Below, piece by piece: positions 24,842 to 35,914 of a stretch of DNA of 64,000 bases; position 1 is the first letter of the stretch; each line of letters opens with the position of its first letter. The DNA is taken from the NCBI GenBank assembly GCA_003280515.1, contig QCER01000008.1:1-64000 (forward strand). The letters run 5' to 3'. Source of the stretch: Prochlorococcus sp. AG-355-P18 (GTDB lineage: Bacteria > Cyanobacteriota > Cyanobacteriia > PCC-6307 > Cyanobiaceae). The translations under genes and the position numbers were made by a program. The notes beneath the pieces were generated by a model. It did not search any database. It was given only the letters and a program-made list of their open reading frames with translations, and was not told where the DNA came from.

Positions 24842-25741
24842 ATGTCTTCATATCCACCCCATGTAATAATTTTAATTGGTCCCACGGCAAGTGGCAAAAC
24901 AGAATTAGCTATTGAAATTGCAGAATATTTTAAAACGCGTATACACAATATCGATTCAAGGCAAATTTATAAGTCAATGGATATTGGAACAGCCAAGCCA
25001 TCTAAAAAACAACAACAAAAAATAAAGCATTTTTTAATAGATATTGAGGAGCCAATAAATCAAATTAATGTAAAACAATTTCAAGAAATTGCTCAAATAT
25101 CAATAAAAAGAGAAATTAAACAGAATAATTTACCTTTTCTTGTTGGAGGGAGTGGTTTGTATATGAACTCACTAACAAAAGGATTTTTCGTACCAAATGT
25201 ACCTCCTCAAAATAATTTGAGAAAACAATTTGAAGAACTTGGCCAGAAAAAATGTTGGGACCTTTTAAAAAATTGTGATCCAGTATCAACAAAAAAAATC
25301 AATTTTGCGGACCATATAAGAACAATAAGGGCCTTGGAAGTCTTTTATGTAACAGGTAAACCTTTGTCAACTCTAAAAGTGCAAAAACCTCCTGATTGGA
25401 GAATACTAGAGCTCGGATTAGATAGAGATAATTTAAAAGAAAGAATTACACAAAGAACAAAAAATATGTTTCTTTCTGGAATTATTGAGGAGACGAACCA
25501 TCTTATCTCTAAATATGGATGCGATTTGCCAATATTAGAAACCATTGGTTATCGAGAAGCTAGGGATGTTTTAAATAACCATTCAACAATTGAGAAAGCG
25601 ATTGAGTTAACCACGACAAAAACGATCCAATTTGCCAAAAGGCAGAAAACTTGGTTTCGTAATAAAAATAATCCTATTTGGCTTAATAACAAAAACCTGC
25701 TAAAAGATGCAATAATTAAGATAGAGTCTTTTTTAAGCTAA
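24842..25741 (+). CDS. miaA: tRNA dimethylallyltransferase MiaA
   Basis: 299 aa; [41 protein letters not shown]. Confidence 0.96.
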   Translation: MSSYPPHVIILIGPTASGKTELAIEIAEYFKTRIHNIDSRQIYKSMDIGTAKPSKKQQQKIKHFLIDIEEPINQINVKQFQEIAQISIKREIKQNNLPFLVGGSGLYMNSLTKGFFVPNVPPQNNLRKQFEELGQKKCWDLLKNCDPVSTKKINFADHIRTIRALEVFYVTGKPLSTLKVQKPPDWRILELGLDRDNLKERITQRTKNMFLSGIIEETNHLISKYGCDLPILETIGYREARDVLNNHSTIEKAIELTTTKTIQFAKRQKTWFRNKNNPIWLNNKNLLKDAIIKIESFLS

Positions 25742-25794
25742 CTTTATAAAAATAGATTTTGTTCATCATCCAATCAATTTATTAAATCAACTGA

Positions 25795-26367
25795 ATGCCC
25801 CCACGCCCACGCTTTGACCGCCGAGCTCCCGTTAGAGAGCTACCAAATATAAATGAAAGAATAAAATACCCTCAATTGAGAGTCGTTGATTCAGATGGAA
25901 AACAATTAGGCGTCATAGATAGATTAAAAGCATTAGAAATAGCATCTCAAAGAGAACTTGATTTGGTTTTGGTGAGTGAAAAAGCAAATCCTCCTGTTTG
26001 TAGAATAATGGACTATGGAAAATATAAATTTGAACAAGAAAAAAAAGCTAAAGAAGCAAGAAAAAAATCTCATCAAACAGAAGTTAAAGAAGTAAAAATG
26101 AGGTACAAAATTGACAAGCATGATTATGATGTTCGCATAGGTCAAGCAACTAAATTTTTAAAATCAGGAGACAAAGTAAAATGTACCGTGATTTTTAGGG
26201 GTAGAGAAATTCAACACTCAAATTTAGCTGAAACACTACTTTTGAAAATGGCTAATGATTTAGAAGAGCAATCAGAAGTTCAACAAAGACCAAAAAGAGA
26301 AGGAAGAAACATGATTATGTTTTTAAGCCCTCGAAAAACACCTTTAATTAAAAAAGATGATGGGTGA
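25795..26367 (+). CDS. infC: Translation initiation factor IF-3
   Basis: 190 aa; [61 protein letters not shown]. Confidence 0.96.
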   Translation: MPPRPRFDRRAPVRELPNINERIKYPQLRVVDSDGKQLGVIDRLKALEIASQRELDLVLVSEKANPPVCRIMDYGKYKFEQEKKAKEARKKSHQTEVKEVKMRYKIDKHDYDVRIGQATKFLKSGDKVKCTVIFRGREIQHSNLAETLLLKMANDLEEQSEVQQRPKREGRNMIMFLSPRKTPLIKKDDG

Positions 26368-26444
26368 AAATTTGTTATCAAAAAATGTGACGAATGTTAA
26401 AGTGTCACTATGTTCAAAAATAAATTAGTAGGGGTTTATGTAAG

Positions 26445-27431
26445 GTGAAATTCCATATTCAACAAGAAAGTGATATCCCAGCATCTACTCAACTATATAA
26501 TCAAATTTGTTTTGCAATAGCAGCAAGACATTATCCTCCGGGACACAGACTTCCGAGTACAAGGCAACTGGCAATGCAGACAGGACTCCATCGGAATACT
26601 ATAAGCAAAGTTTACAGACAACTGGAAATAGATGGAGTTGTTGAAGCAATAGCTGGATCAGGAATATATGTAAGAGATAATCTGACTAAAAGAGAATTTA
26701 AGAAATCAGTTTACTCAAAAGATAAAATAAGTAAACCTCCAGAACAAGAAGCAAAGAAGGTTATTGACAACTTGGTAAATATTGGATGCACTTTACAAGA
26801 AACGAGAGATATATTGACCAATGAGATTGATTGGCGAATCAAGTGCGGATCAAGAATCATAGTCAGTACCCCTAGAGAGGATATTGGCGCTTCTATGTTA
26901 ATAGCAGAAGACCTATCTAAAACAGTTAATGTACCAGTAGAAGTTGTTCCTATGGAAGAATTAGAAAAAGTTTTGAGTAATTCAAATAATGGTACTATTG
27001 TCACAAGCAGATATTTTTTACAACCTCTAGAAAAAGTTGCTAAGCAACATGGAATTCGCGCTATTTCAGTTGACTTGAGCGACTTTCAAAAGGAATTGAA
27101 AATTATCAAGGAATTAAATGCTGGAAGTTGCATAGGTATTGTTAGCATAAGTCCTGGTTTATTGAGAGCAGCGGAAGTCATTATACACAGCATGCGAGGT
27201 AGTGAAATAATGCTTATGACGGCAATCTCAGATAATAACAGTAGATTACTATCACTTTTAAAGGCTTCGAATTATATCGTTTGTGATGGCCCTAGTTTAT
27301 CTGTTGTAGAAAATACATTATTAAAAAATCGTTCTCAATTGATGAGATTACCTCAAATAATATGCGCTAAAAATTATTTGAGTGTCGAAACAATAAATCA
27401 ATTAAAAAAAGAAATAGGAGTTATTAATTAG
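26445..27431 (+). CDS. GntR-type transcriptional regulator with non-aminotransferase C-terminal domain
   Basis: 328 aa, GTG start; wHTH YPPGHRLPSTRQLAMQTGLHRNTISKVYRQLEIDGVVEAIAGSGIYV; C-terminus not MocR-like. Confidence 0.88.
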   Translation: MKFHIQQESDIPASTQLYNQICFAIAARHYPPGHRLPSTRQLAMQTGLHRNTISKVYRQLEIDGVVEAIAGSGIYVRDNLTKREFKKSVYSKDKISKPPEQEAKKVIDNLVNIGCTLQETRDILTNEIDWRIKCGSRIIVSTPREDIGASMLIAEDLSKTVNVPVEVVPMEELEKVLSNSNNGTIVTSRYFLQPLEKVAKQHGIRAISVDLSDFQKELKIIKELNAGSCIGIVSISPGLLRAAEVIIHSMRGSEIMLMTAISDNNSRLLSLLKASNYIVCDGPSLSVVENTLLKNRSQLMRLPQIICAKNYLSVETINQLKKEIGVIN

Positions 27432-27437
27432 AACAAG

Positions 27438-28172
27438 ATGCTAAGAACTTTTAAGTCAGATATAGAAATTATCAAAGAGAGGGATCCTGCTGCAAGAGGA
27501 ATAATAGAGATTTTTCTTTGCTACCCGGGTTTTCAATCGATAGTTATTCATAGGTTTACCCATAAATTATGGCAATTAAAGATTCCTTTGATTCCCCGCT
27601 TGTTAAGTCATACCAATAGGCTATTAACAGGCATTGAAATACATCCTGGAGCCAAAATTGGTAAAAGAGTTTTCATTGATCATGGAATGGGAGTTGTAAT
27701 TGGAGAAACAGCTGAGATAGGAAATAATTGTCTTCTTTATCAAGGTGTCACATTAGGAGGTACTGGTAAAAGTCATGGGAAAAGACACCCCACCTTGATG
27801 GAAAATGTTGTAGTTGGGGCAGGTGCAAAAGTTCTTGGATCCATCACGGTAGGTTCTAATACACGCATTGGTGCAGGTTCAGTAGTTGTTCGCAATGTGG
27901 AAGGGGACAGTACAGTGGTTGGAGTTCCTGGCAGAGTCGTACATCAAAGTGGTGTTAAAGTGAACCCATTGGCTCACTCTGCTTTACCAGATGCTGAAGC
28001 TAATGTGATTAAAAATTTAATGGACAGAATAGACTTCCTTGAAAATGAAATTCTTAAATTACAAAAAACTCTTCAATGTTTGGTTAACTCAGAATCTATT
28101 GATATTTCTAAACTAGGTGACGCTCAAAATCTCAAGGACAAAGAAATAATAGAATTTCTTGGAGATGATTAG
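27438..28172 (+). CDS. cysE: Serine acetyltransferase
   Basis: 244 aa; IHPGAKIGKRVFIDHGMGVVIGETAEIGNNCLLYQGVTLGGTGK hexapeptide repeats. Confidence 0.96.
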   Translation: MLRTFKSDIEIIKERDPAARGIIEIFLCYPGFQSIVIHRFTHKLWQLKIPLIPRLLSHTNRLLTGIEIHPGAKIGKRVFIDHGMGVVIGETAEIGNNCLLYQGVTLGGTGKSHGKRHPTLMENVVVGAGAKVLGSITVGSNTRIGAGSVVVRNVEGDSTVVGVPGRVVHQSGVKVNPLAHSALPDAEANVIKNLMDRIDFLENEILKLQKTLQCLVNSESIDISKLGDAQNLKDKEIIEFLGDD

Positions 28173-28180
28173 GCTTATAT

Positions 28181-31012
28181 CTAATTTTTTTCTTTATCGT
28201 TAGTTTTAGGTTGAAACATGAACATTGAATAAATAACATTTCGTCTCATATTAGTCATCATTTCTAGAAACATGTCATATCCTTCGTTTTTATATTCGAT
28301 TAATGGATCTTTTTGACCATAACCTCTCAATCCGACTGATTCCCTCAAGGAATCCATTGATTGAAGATGTTCTCTCCATAAATTATCGATTTGCTGCAAA
28401 ATGAAAAATCTTTCAGCTTCTCTCATTAATCCTGGACGAATCTTTTCTATTTGTGATTCCTTTAAATCATAAGCTATTCGCAACTGCTCTTGAAGATAGT
28501 TTTTTAATTCTTCTATTGAGAGTAAATTTATATCATTAGATTTAAGATCATCTAATAAATATATAAATTCTTTGACTTTAGAAATTAATTGATCAATATT
28601 CCATTCTTCGGGAGGAAGATCAGGATTAATATAAGCATCTACAATTTCAATCATTGTCCTTTCTCCATATCCTATTACTTGCCTCTTTAAATCAATTCCT
28701 TTCAAGACTCTTAGTCTTTCTCCATAAACTGCTTTTCTTTGATTATTCATTACCTCGTCGTATTCAAAAACTTGTTTTCTAATATCGTAATAGTAAGTTT
28801 CAACTTTCTTTTGAGCACTTTCGAGAGACCTAGTAAGCATTCCTGACTCAATAGGCATATCTTCATCAACCCGAAAAGCGTTCATTAGGTTTGCTACTCT
28901 ATCACCTCCAAAAATCCTTAATAAATTATCATCTAAAGATAAAAAGAATCTTGTACTTCCAAGATCGCCTTGTCTTCCTGCTCTACCTCTCAGTTGATTA
29001 TCCACTCTTCTTGATTCATGTCTTTCAGTGCCAATGACATGTAAACCGCCAGCTTCTCTTACTTTTTCTTCTTCATGAATCAAAACTTTTTCATATTCTT
29101 TTTTTACATCAGATAAAGATTCTCTCAAAAGCTTTATCAAGTTATCATCAGTTGGGGCTTTTTCTGCAGCTGTAGCTATCCTGTCATCAAGCTCCAAGAC
29201 TGAAAGTTGCCTATCTCCCCAATTTTTAACAAGTTCATCAGATAACAGAGAGAGTTTCTTTTCAATTGATTCATCTAGTTGGCAAGGGAAAAGACTTGTT
29301 GAAGAATTTGAAATATTCTTTTTCAAATTTGAACCAGCTTTTGCAGAAAAACCACCCTTAGATTTTGAATTTCTTTGTTTAGGTATTGGTGGCTTATGCT
29401 CATTATCAGGTTTAACTAACAAAGGAATTAAAATTTCTTTTAATTTAAGCCTTGCCATATAGTCACTATTACCGCCAAGAATTATATCTGTTCCCCTTCC
29501 AGCCATATTAGTCGCAATAGTAACAGCACCTGCTCTTCCTGCCTGAGCAATAATTTCTGCCTCACGTTCAACGTTCTCTGGCTTAGCATTTAACAAATTG
29601 TGTGGAATTTTTTCTTCAGATAAAAGCGAACTTAATAATTCACTTTTTTCAACACTTGTTGTACCAACTAAAACAGGTCTACCCTCTCTATGAATTTGTG
29701 CAGTTTCTTTAGCAACGGCTTTCCATTTACCAATCTCTGTCTTAAATACTTGATCAGACCAATCTTGTCTCTTTCTTATTTGATTTGTCGGTATAACTGT
29801 TGATTCTAATTTATAAGTTTTTTCAAATTCAACCTCCTCAGTTTTTGCTGTACCCGTCATTCCTGCTAAACCAGGATATAGAAGGAAAAAATTCTGATAA
29901 GTTATGGATGCTAATGTTTGAGTCTCAGGCTGAATTTTAAGACTCTCTTTCGCTTCTATTGCCTGATGTTGTCCATCACTCCAACGTCTTCCTGGCATTA
30001 CCCTACCAGTAAATTCATCAACTATGACAGCCTCATCGTTCTTAATAATATAATTAACATCCTTAATAAATAATTCTTTAGCTTTTAAGGCATTGGTTAT
30101 ATAGTGCGCCCAAGGATCTTGAGGATTATATAAATCATTAACGCCCAAATATTCTTCACATTTTGCAAAACCCTGATCAGTTAATATACAACTTCTCTGC
30201 TTTTCATCAACTTCATAATCTCCTTCTGGATCAATACCATCTTTACTTAATTCTTTTGCTTTGACTAATGCCAGAGATAATTCTGCAGCCCTTTGATATT
30301 TTTCTTGTGGTCTTTCAACTTGGCCAGAAATGATTAGAGGCGTTCTTGCTTCATCAATTAATATTGAATCAACCTCATCAATTACGCAGTAATTAAATTT
30401 TCTTTGAACTACCTCACTAATATCAGTAGCCATATTATCTCTTAAATAATCAAATCCTAATTCTGAATTCGTGGCATAAGTTATATCACAATCATAATTT
30501 TTCTTTCTCTCAACTGGATTCATATCTTGCTGAATCAAACCAACGGATAAACCTAAAAAACGATGAACTTGTCCCATCCACTCTGCATCCCTTCTAGCTA
30601 AATAATCATTTACAGTAACGACATGAACACCTTTTCCCGTAAGAGCATTTAAATAACAAGGTAATGTTGCGACAAGAGTTTTTCCCTCTCCAGTCTTCAT
30701 CTCAGCGATTTGACACTCATTTAAAACCATCCCGCCTATTAACTGAACATCAAAATGTCTCATATCAAGAACACGTTTACTTGCTTCTCTTACTATTGCA
30801 AAGGCTCTAGGCAGAAAGTCTTCTAGGAGTGCTTTTTGTTTTTTAAAATCTAATTCTGCTGAAATATTTGATTTAAGATTTTGAGTCTCTTTTCTAAGAT
30901 CATCATCAGTAAATTGAGAAATTTCTTCTTCTAAAAAATTTATCTCTTCCACTATTGGTTGATAGCGCTTTAACTTTCGTGTATTCGGGTCTCCCAACAA
31001 AAGTTTTAGCAT
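28181..31012 (-). CDS. secA: Preprotein translocase ATPase SecA
   Basis: 943 aa; [59 protein letters not shown]. Confidence 0.97.
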   Translation of the reverse strand: MLKLLLGDPNTRKLKRYQPIVEEINFLEEEISQFTDDDLRKETQNLKSNISAELDFKKQKALLEDFLPRAFAIVREASKRVLDMRHFDVQLIGGMVLNECQIAEMKTGEGKTLVATLPCYLNALTGKGVHVVTVNDYLARRDAEWMGQVHRFLGLSVGLIQQDMNPVERKKNYDCDITYATNSELGFDYLRDNMATDISEVVQRKFNYCVIDEVDSILIDEARTPLIISGQVERPQEKYQRAAELSLALVKAKELSKDGIDPEGDYEVDEKQRSCILTDQGFAKCEEYLGVNDLYNPQDPWAHYITNALKAKELFIKDVNYIIKNDEAVIVDEFTGRVMPGRRWSDGQHQAIEAKESLKIQPETQTLASITYQNFFLLYPGLAGMTGTAKTEEVEFEKTYKLESTVIPTNQIRKRQDWSDQVFKTEIGKWKAVAKETAQIHREGRPVLVGTTSVEKSELLSSLLSEEKIPHNLLNAKPENVEREAEIIAQAGRAGAVTIATNMAGRGTDIILGGNSDYMARLKLKEILIPLLVKPDNEHKPPIPKQRNSKSKGGFSAKAGSNLKKNISNSSTSLFPCQLDESIEKKLSLLSDELVKNWGDRQLSVLELDDRIATAAEKAPTDDNLIKLLRESLSDVKKEYEKVLIHEEEKVREAGGLHVIGTERHESRRVDNQLRGRAGRQGDLGSTRFFLSLDDNLLRIFGGDRVANLMNAFRVDEDMPIESGMLTRSLESAQKKVETYYYDIRKQVFEYDEVMNNQRKAVYGERLRVLKGIDLKRQVIGYGERTMIEIVDAYINPDLPPEEWNIDQLISKVKEFIYLLDDLKSNDINLLSIEELKNYLQEQLRIAYDLKESQIEKIRPGLMREAERFFILQQIDNLWREHLQSMDSLRESVGLRGYGQKDPLIEYKNEGYDMFLEMMTNMRRNVIYSMFMFQPKTNDKEKN

Positions 31013-31186
31013 AAGTCAAAGTCCTTAAAAAATTCATCTTATTGCAAACATTATAAATTAGTGCGTTACAACAGAATGAAGAAAACTATTATCTCTTTAT
31101 TTTATAGAAACGATCGATTAATGTATTTAGATTGAAGTCACAAAAATAAACTAGCTGACATCAGTTTTCAAAATTCTTTTTAATAA

Positions 31187-31642
31187 ATGAAAGAAATATC
31201 TCTAATCAAACATGCCAAAGGAGCTTTAGGGTTAAGGATTTTTGGATTAGGTCCTAATCTTAAGCCAACAAATGGATTAATTAAGCTACAAAAATTACTA
31301 GATACCAATACTTTCTGGGCAAAAAATAGAACAATTAATGACCTAAAAAAATGTCTTGCTAACAGTGATGTCGTAATAAGTATTTGGGTTGGTAAGGAAA
31401 TAGTTGGTTTTGGAAGAGCATTAACCGATGGGATTTACCGTGGAGTGCTTTGGGATATTGTTATAGATCAAAATCACCAAGGCAAAGGTTTTGGAACATT
31501 AATTGTAAAAAATCTTCTATCTTCCAAAAAGATTAAAAATACAAAAAAATTATATTTAATGACAACAAATAAAAAATTGTTTTATTCTCAATTTGACTTT
31601 AAAGAAGTTACTTCTCAAAATTTATTAATTCGTGAAATATAA
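31187..31642 (+). CDS. GNAT-family N-acetyltransferase
   Basis: 151 aa; GVLWDIVIDQNHQGKGFGTLIVKNLL acetyl-CoA binding motif. Confidence 0.88.
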   Translation: MKEISLIKHAKGALGLRIFGLGPNLKPTNGLIKLQKLLDTNTFWAKNRTINDLKKCLANSDVVISIWVGKEIVGFGRALTDGIYRGVLWDIVIDQNHQGKGFGTLIVKNLLSSKKIKNTKKLYLMTTNKKLFYSQFDFKEVTSQNLLIREI

Positions 31643-31667
31643 AGCACTCTATTTCGAAAGAAAAAAA

Positions 31668-32099
31668 TCAAGATACAAATTTACCATAAAGCCATCTTAT
31701 AAAAGGTCCTAAAATAGGGACTGGTCCAAAAGTTGGGCCGCAAAAATCAAAGTAATCTCGGTGCTCTTTGATTAATCCATTTTCACCAAATAATAAACGA
31801 GTAGTTCCAGGATAAATAAATTCTTTACCCATAATTTTTAAACCCATTGTCCATTCAACAAATCCACAATCCCCTGTTATGGAAATTGCATGAGTTTCTA
31901 AAAAAACATCATCACATCTTTTAACCAGCTTTTCTTGTGCTTTTACATAAGAATCTAAGCCCTCTGTTTCCTGGGTTGGGTCAATAAAAATAACATTCTT
32001 ATTATAAAATTCAGCCCACTTTTGTTTTGTTGGTGCATCTGTACCATAAGGTTTAGTAAATAATCCCTTTAAATCTTCAATAGAAATAACTCTTGTCAT
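31668..32099 (-). CDS. NTF2-like/SnoaL-fold protein
   Basis: 143 aa; WAEFYNKNVIFIDPTQETEGLDSYVKAQEKL...RLLFGENGLIKEHRDYFD pattern of NTF2-like proteins. Confidence 0.75.
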   Translation of the reverse strand: MTRVISIEDLKGLFTKPYGTDAPTKQKWAEFYNKNVIFIDPTQETEGLDSYVKAQEKLVKRCDDVFLETHAISITGDCGFVEWTMGLKIMGKEFIYPGTTRLLFGENGLIKEHRDYFDFCGPTFGPVPILGPFIRWLYGKFVS

Positions 32100-32145
32100 T
32101 ACGAAGTTTTCGTTGAGAATATTCTAAAAGATACAAACATTAAAA

Positions 32146-32216
32146 GCGGATGAAGAGATTCGAACTCTCGACATTCTCCTTGGCAAGGAGATGCTCTACC
32201 ACTGAGCTACATCCGC
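32146..32216 (-). tRNA. tRNA-Gly(GCC)
   Basis: Reverse complement GCGGATGTAGCTCAGTGGTAGAGCATCTCCTTGCCAAGGAGAATGTCGAGAGTTCGAATCTCTTCATCCGC folds as a 71-nt cloverleaf (acceptor GCGGATG/CATCCGC, anticodon stem TCTCC/GGAGA, loop TTGCCAA). Confidence 0.97.
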
Positions 32217-32277
32217 ATAACTTTTTTATTTTATCTCAAAGAAGGGATCAATGATAAAAAAATTAAATTTTTTTCAA

Positions 32278-32754
32278 TTAATTTAAATTTTTAATTAGGG
32301 ATCCCATCTCAATTGCTTGTAAAGCATAATTCCAGCCTAGATTATTTTTAATACCTGCTCTTTCTAAAGCCTGCTGCATAGTATCAGTAGTTAAAACTCC
32401 AAAAATAATTGGAACATTATTTTCATTTGAAACTTGCGAAATACCTTTGCTCGCCTCAGATATAACTACATCATAGTGGGAAGTTTCACCGCGGATCACA
32501 GCCCCAAGAGCAATTACAACGTCATAACTCTTTTTTTTCATGAGGGTTTTAGCTGCGATTGGTAATTCGAATGAACCTGGAACCCAAACTATATCTACTT
32601 GATTGCTTAATTCTGAAGTATCTAAACCATGTCTTTTTAAACAATCAAGACAACTAGATAAAATTTTATTTGTAATTAAATCATTAAATCTTGCTATTAC
32701 AATACCAACTTTTAAAGTAGAGGCATTAGAAAAAGAACCCTCAAAAATAGCCAT
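32278..32754 (-). CDS. ribH: 6,7-dimethyl-8-ribityllumazine synthase
   Basis: 158 aa; [50 protein letters not shown]. Confidence 0.97.
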   Translation of the reverse strand: MAIFEGSFSNASTLKVGIVIARFNDLITNKILSSCLDCLKRHGLDTSELSNQVDIVWVPGSFELPIAAKTLMKKKSYDVVIALGAVIRGETSHYDVVISEASKGISQVSNENNVPIIFGVLTTDTMQQALERAGIKNNLGWNYALQAIEMGSLIKNLN

Positions 32755-32803
32755 TAAATTTTACTTAGATATATTAATAGACTCTCACGAAAAGGTATTA
32801 AGT

Positions 32804-33001
32804 TCAAACTAATGAAGAAACTATCCCTGTAACAAAAACCAAAACAACCCAAACAGCAGCAATAGAATAAATTTTTCTCCTACTTTCTCGCTGTCCTTCC
32901 TCAGTAGAAGGTTGAGTCACATATAAAACGGGCACTCCAACTACCGCAATTAAAGAAGCAAATAATAGAGCATTTACGAAGAAAAAGTTAACAGCCTGCA
33001 T
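32804..33001 (-). CDS. psbZ: Photosystem II protein PsbZ (Ycf9)
   Basis: 65 aa, two TM helices; NALLFASLIAVVGVPVLYVTQPS...AAVWVVLVFVTGIVSSLV. Confidence 0.94.
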   Translation of the reverse strand: MQAVNFFFVNALLFASLIAVVGVPVLYVTQPSTEEGQRESRRKIYSIAAVWVVLVFVTGIVSSLV

Positions 33002-33141
33002 AATTCAGTCTTAAGTTTCAAATATTATAAATACTATAATCTCATGAAAATGATAATTTTTAGAGAAAATTTACATACTTTAGCCACTTTAAATGCAAAA
33101 AAAAAAATTCTACCTAATATCTATTTAGGAATTAAAAAAGT

Positions 33142-35883
33142 ATGCAAGAAGATACGATAATTCAAAAGAATTTATTTGCGATTAGTAATGATAATAATGA
33201 ACAAAAAGAAATAACAAAAATTCCAGAAGATTTATCTTTGGAAGATTTAAAAAAAGAATCGCAAAAAAGACCCAGACAAAGAAAAAATTCAACTAATTTA
33301 ATAAATAAATTCAAGACTGATTTAATTTCAAATAACAAAAATGTTTGCATCAATGAAGAATCTTATAGCTATAAAACAGTTTCAAAACTGAAATTAACTC
33401 CTGTAATGAAGCACTATGTAACTCTAAAAGAAGAAAATAAAGATAGGTTATTACTTTATAGATTAGGAGATTTTTTTGAGTGTTTTTTTGAGGACGCTGT
33501 ATTAATATCTAACCTTTTAGAAATCACGCTTACCAGTAAAGATGCTGGCAAAGAGATTGGTAAGATCCCTATGGCAGGGGTTCCCCATCATGCAATGGAG
33601 AGATACTGTGCTGATTTAATTAAAAAAAATTATTCTGTGGTTATATGCGATCAATTAGAAAAAAGTTCTGGAAATTATGGAACTCCAATTAAAAGAGGAA
33701 TAACAAGAATAATTACTCCTGGAACTGTAATTGAAGAAGGGATGTTGATAGCAAAGAAAAATAATTGGATTACTGCTATTTACTTATCAGAAAAAAACTC
33801 AGATGAATCTTATGAATGGGGTATATCAAAAGCTGATGTAAGCACAGGAGAATTAATAACTTTAGAAGGACAATCTCTCTCAAAACTATTTGATGAAATT
33901 ATTAAATTAGATTCTTCAGAAATCATTGTAGGAAGCAATGCAGTAAGGAATTTATTAATTAAAGGAAATAGTCAAATTACATATACTGTTTCTCAAGAGA
34001 CTAATTTTGGAATTAATGAAGCAAATTATTTAATAAAAAATTATTTTCAAATTGCAAACCTAGAGGGAATAGGACTTAAAAATTTAGACAATGCAACTAG
34101 GTCACTTGGAGGTTTATTAAATTATTTAGAAAAAATTAATCCTTCAAATTTAGATAAAGATTCTTCTTTAAAAATCTCATTAGACTTTCCACAAATCCAA
34201 TATGGTCACAACAAATTAATTATTGATTATCAAACTCAAAAAAACTTAGAAATCAAAAATACACAACGAGAAAACAATTATGTAGGTTCGCTACTATGGA
34301 GTATTGATAGAACTTATACTTGCATGGGTGCAAGGTGTTTAAGGAGGTGGATAGATTCACCACTTTTAAACATTAATGAAATTTATAAAAGACAAAATAT
34401 AATTACAAACTTTCTTGAATCTAAAAAATTACGTACAGATACCCAAAATTTACTTAGAGCAATGGGGGATTTAGAAAGACTTGCAGGTAGAGCTTGTGCA
34501 GGTCATGCAAGTCCCAGAGACTTAATTGCAATAGCTGAAGGTTTAAAAAAATTGCCTAGACTAAAATCCATTATTGAATTTTTGAAATATGATCTCCCAG
34601 ATTGGACTGATCAATTAAAAAATATTGATGAAGGACTCTTAGAATTAGCTGATACTATAAGTTTTAAACTAGTAGAAAATCCTCCTCTAAATATTAGTGA
34701 AGGAGGCATGATCCACGATGGTGTTGACAATATATTAGATGGTTTACGCAATTTAATGGATGATTACTCTGAGTGGCTAAATAAAGAGGAATTAAAGGAA
34801 CGGAAAATTAGCAAAATTTCAAACCTAAAAATTCAATTTCATAAAAATTTTGGTTATTACATTTCTATAAATAAATCAAAAGTTAATTTAGCTCCACAAC
34901 ATTGGATCAAAAGGCAAACACTTACTAATGAAGAAAGGTATATCACTTCAGAAATTAAAAATAAAGAAAATAAGATTTTCCAAATAAAAAGTAGAGCTTC
35001 ATCAAAAGAATATGAAATTTTCTGTGAATTAAGAAATATAGTTGCTGAAAAAACAAAACAAATAAGATCAATCGCAAAATCCATAGCATCTCTTGATGCA
35101 CTACTTGGTTTATCAATTACTGCAGTAGAAAACAATTTTATAAAACCTTCATTAATACCAATAAATGATTCAATGAAAAAAAATAGTACAAAAATTATCG
35201 CTGGAAGAAATCCAATTGTAGAGCAATTGTTAAATGATAAAAAGTTTGTAGCAAACGATATCTCTTTTAAGGAGGATCAAAAATTAATTATACTAACTGG
35301 TCCCAATGCAAGCGGAAAAAGTTGCTTTATAAGACAACTTGGTTTGATACAAATTCTCACACAAATTGGTAGCTTTGTTCCTGCTAATAATGCTGAAATC
35401 AAGATTGCAGATAGGATTTTCACAAGAATTGGGGCAGTTGATGATCAATCATCTGGACAATCAACATTTATGGTAGAAATGTCTGAAACTGCATCAATTT
35501 TAAATCAGGCAACTTCTAGCTCACTAGTTTTACTTGATGAGATAGGCAGAGGGACATCTACTTTTGATGGACTTTCTATAGCTTGGTCAGTAAGTGAATA
35601 TCTTGCAAAAAAAATTCAATGTAATACTATTTTTGCTACTCACTATCATGAGCTTAATTATTTAAAAAATTCAAATAAAAATATACAAAATTTTCAAGTT
35701 TTAGTAGAACAAAATAACGATCAGCTAATTTTTAGCCACAGGATTGTTAAAGGGGGCTCCAACAAAAGCTATGGCATAGAAGCAGCTAAATTAGCAGGAG
35801 TTCCAAAAGAAGTTATAGAAAAAGCAAAATCAGTTTTAAATTCTTTAGAAGAAAATAACAAATTAAATTATGATATTGATTAG
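33142..35883 (+). CDS. mutS: DNA mismatch repair protein MutS
   Basis: 913 aa; [61 protein letters not shown]. About 85-90 residue N-terminal extension. Confidence 0.97.
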   Translation: MQEDTIIQKNLFAISNDNNEQKEITKIPEDLSLEDLKKESQKRPRQRKNSTNLINKFKTDLISNNKNVCINEESYSYKTVSKLKLTPVMKHYVTLKEENKDRLLLYRLGDFFECFFEDAVLISNLLEITLTSKDAGKEIGKIPMAGVPHHAMERYCADLIKKNYSVVICDQLEKSSGNYGTPIKRGITRIITPGTVIEEGMLIAKKNNWITAIYLSEKNSDESYEWGISKADVSTGELITLEGQSLSKLFDEIIKLDSSEIIVGSNAVRNLLIKGNSQITYTVSQETNFGINEANYLIKNYFQIANLEGIGLKNLDNATRSLGGLLNYLEKINPSNLDKDSSLKISLDFPQIQYGHNKLIIDYQTQKNLEIKNTQRENNYVGSLLWSIDRTYTCMGARCLRRWIDSPLLNINEIYKRQNIITNFLESKKLRTDTQNLLRAMGDLERLAGRACAGHASPRDLIAIAEGLKKLPRLKSIIEFLKYDLPDWTDQLKNIDEGLLELADTISFKLVENPPLNISEGGMIHDGVDNILDGLRNLMDDYSEWLNKEELKERKISKISNLKIQFHKNFGYYISINKSKVNLAPQHWIKRQTLTNEERYITSEIKNKENKIFQIKSRASSKEYEIFCELRNIVAEKTKQIRSIAKSIASLDALLGLSITAVENNFIKPSLIPINDSMKKNSTKIIAGRNPIVEQLLNDKKFVANDISFKEDQKLIILTGPNASGKSCFIRQLGLIQILTQIGSFVPANNAEIKIADRIFTRIGAVDDQSSGQSTFMVEMSETASILNQATSSSLVLLDEIGRGTSTFDGLSIAWSVSEYLAKKIQCNTIFATHYHELNYLKNSNKNIQNFQVLVEQNNDQLIFSHRIVKGGSNKSYGIEAAKLAGVPKEVIEKAKSVLNSLEENNKLNYDID

Positions 35884-35914
35884 ATTTTTGACATTTTTAT
35901 AAAATAAATACTTT

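Noticed and set aside
31187-32216. Small genomic island next to tRNA-Gly (GNAT and NTF2-like genes)
   Set aside because: No integrase, direct repeat of the tRNA 3' end or composition change seen; flanked by core genes secA and ribH.
33050-33110. Possible HLR1 element upstream of psbZ (TTTACATACTTTAGCCAC)
   Set aside because: Single half-site only; partner repeat does not match.
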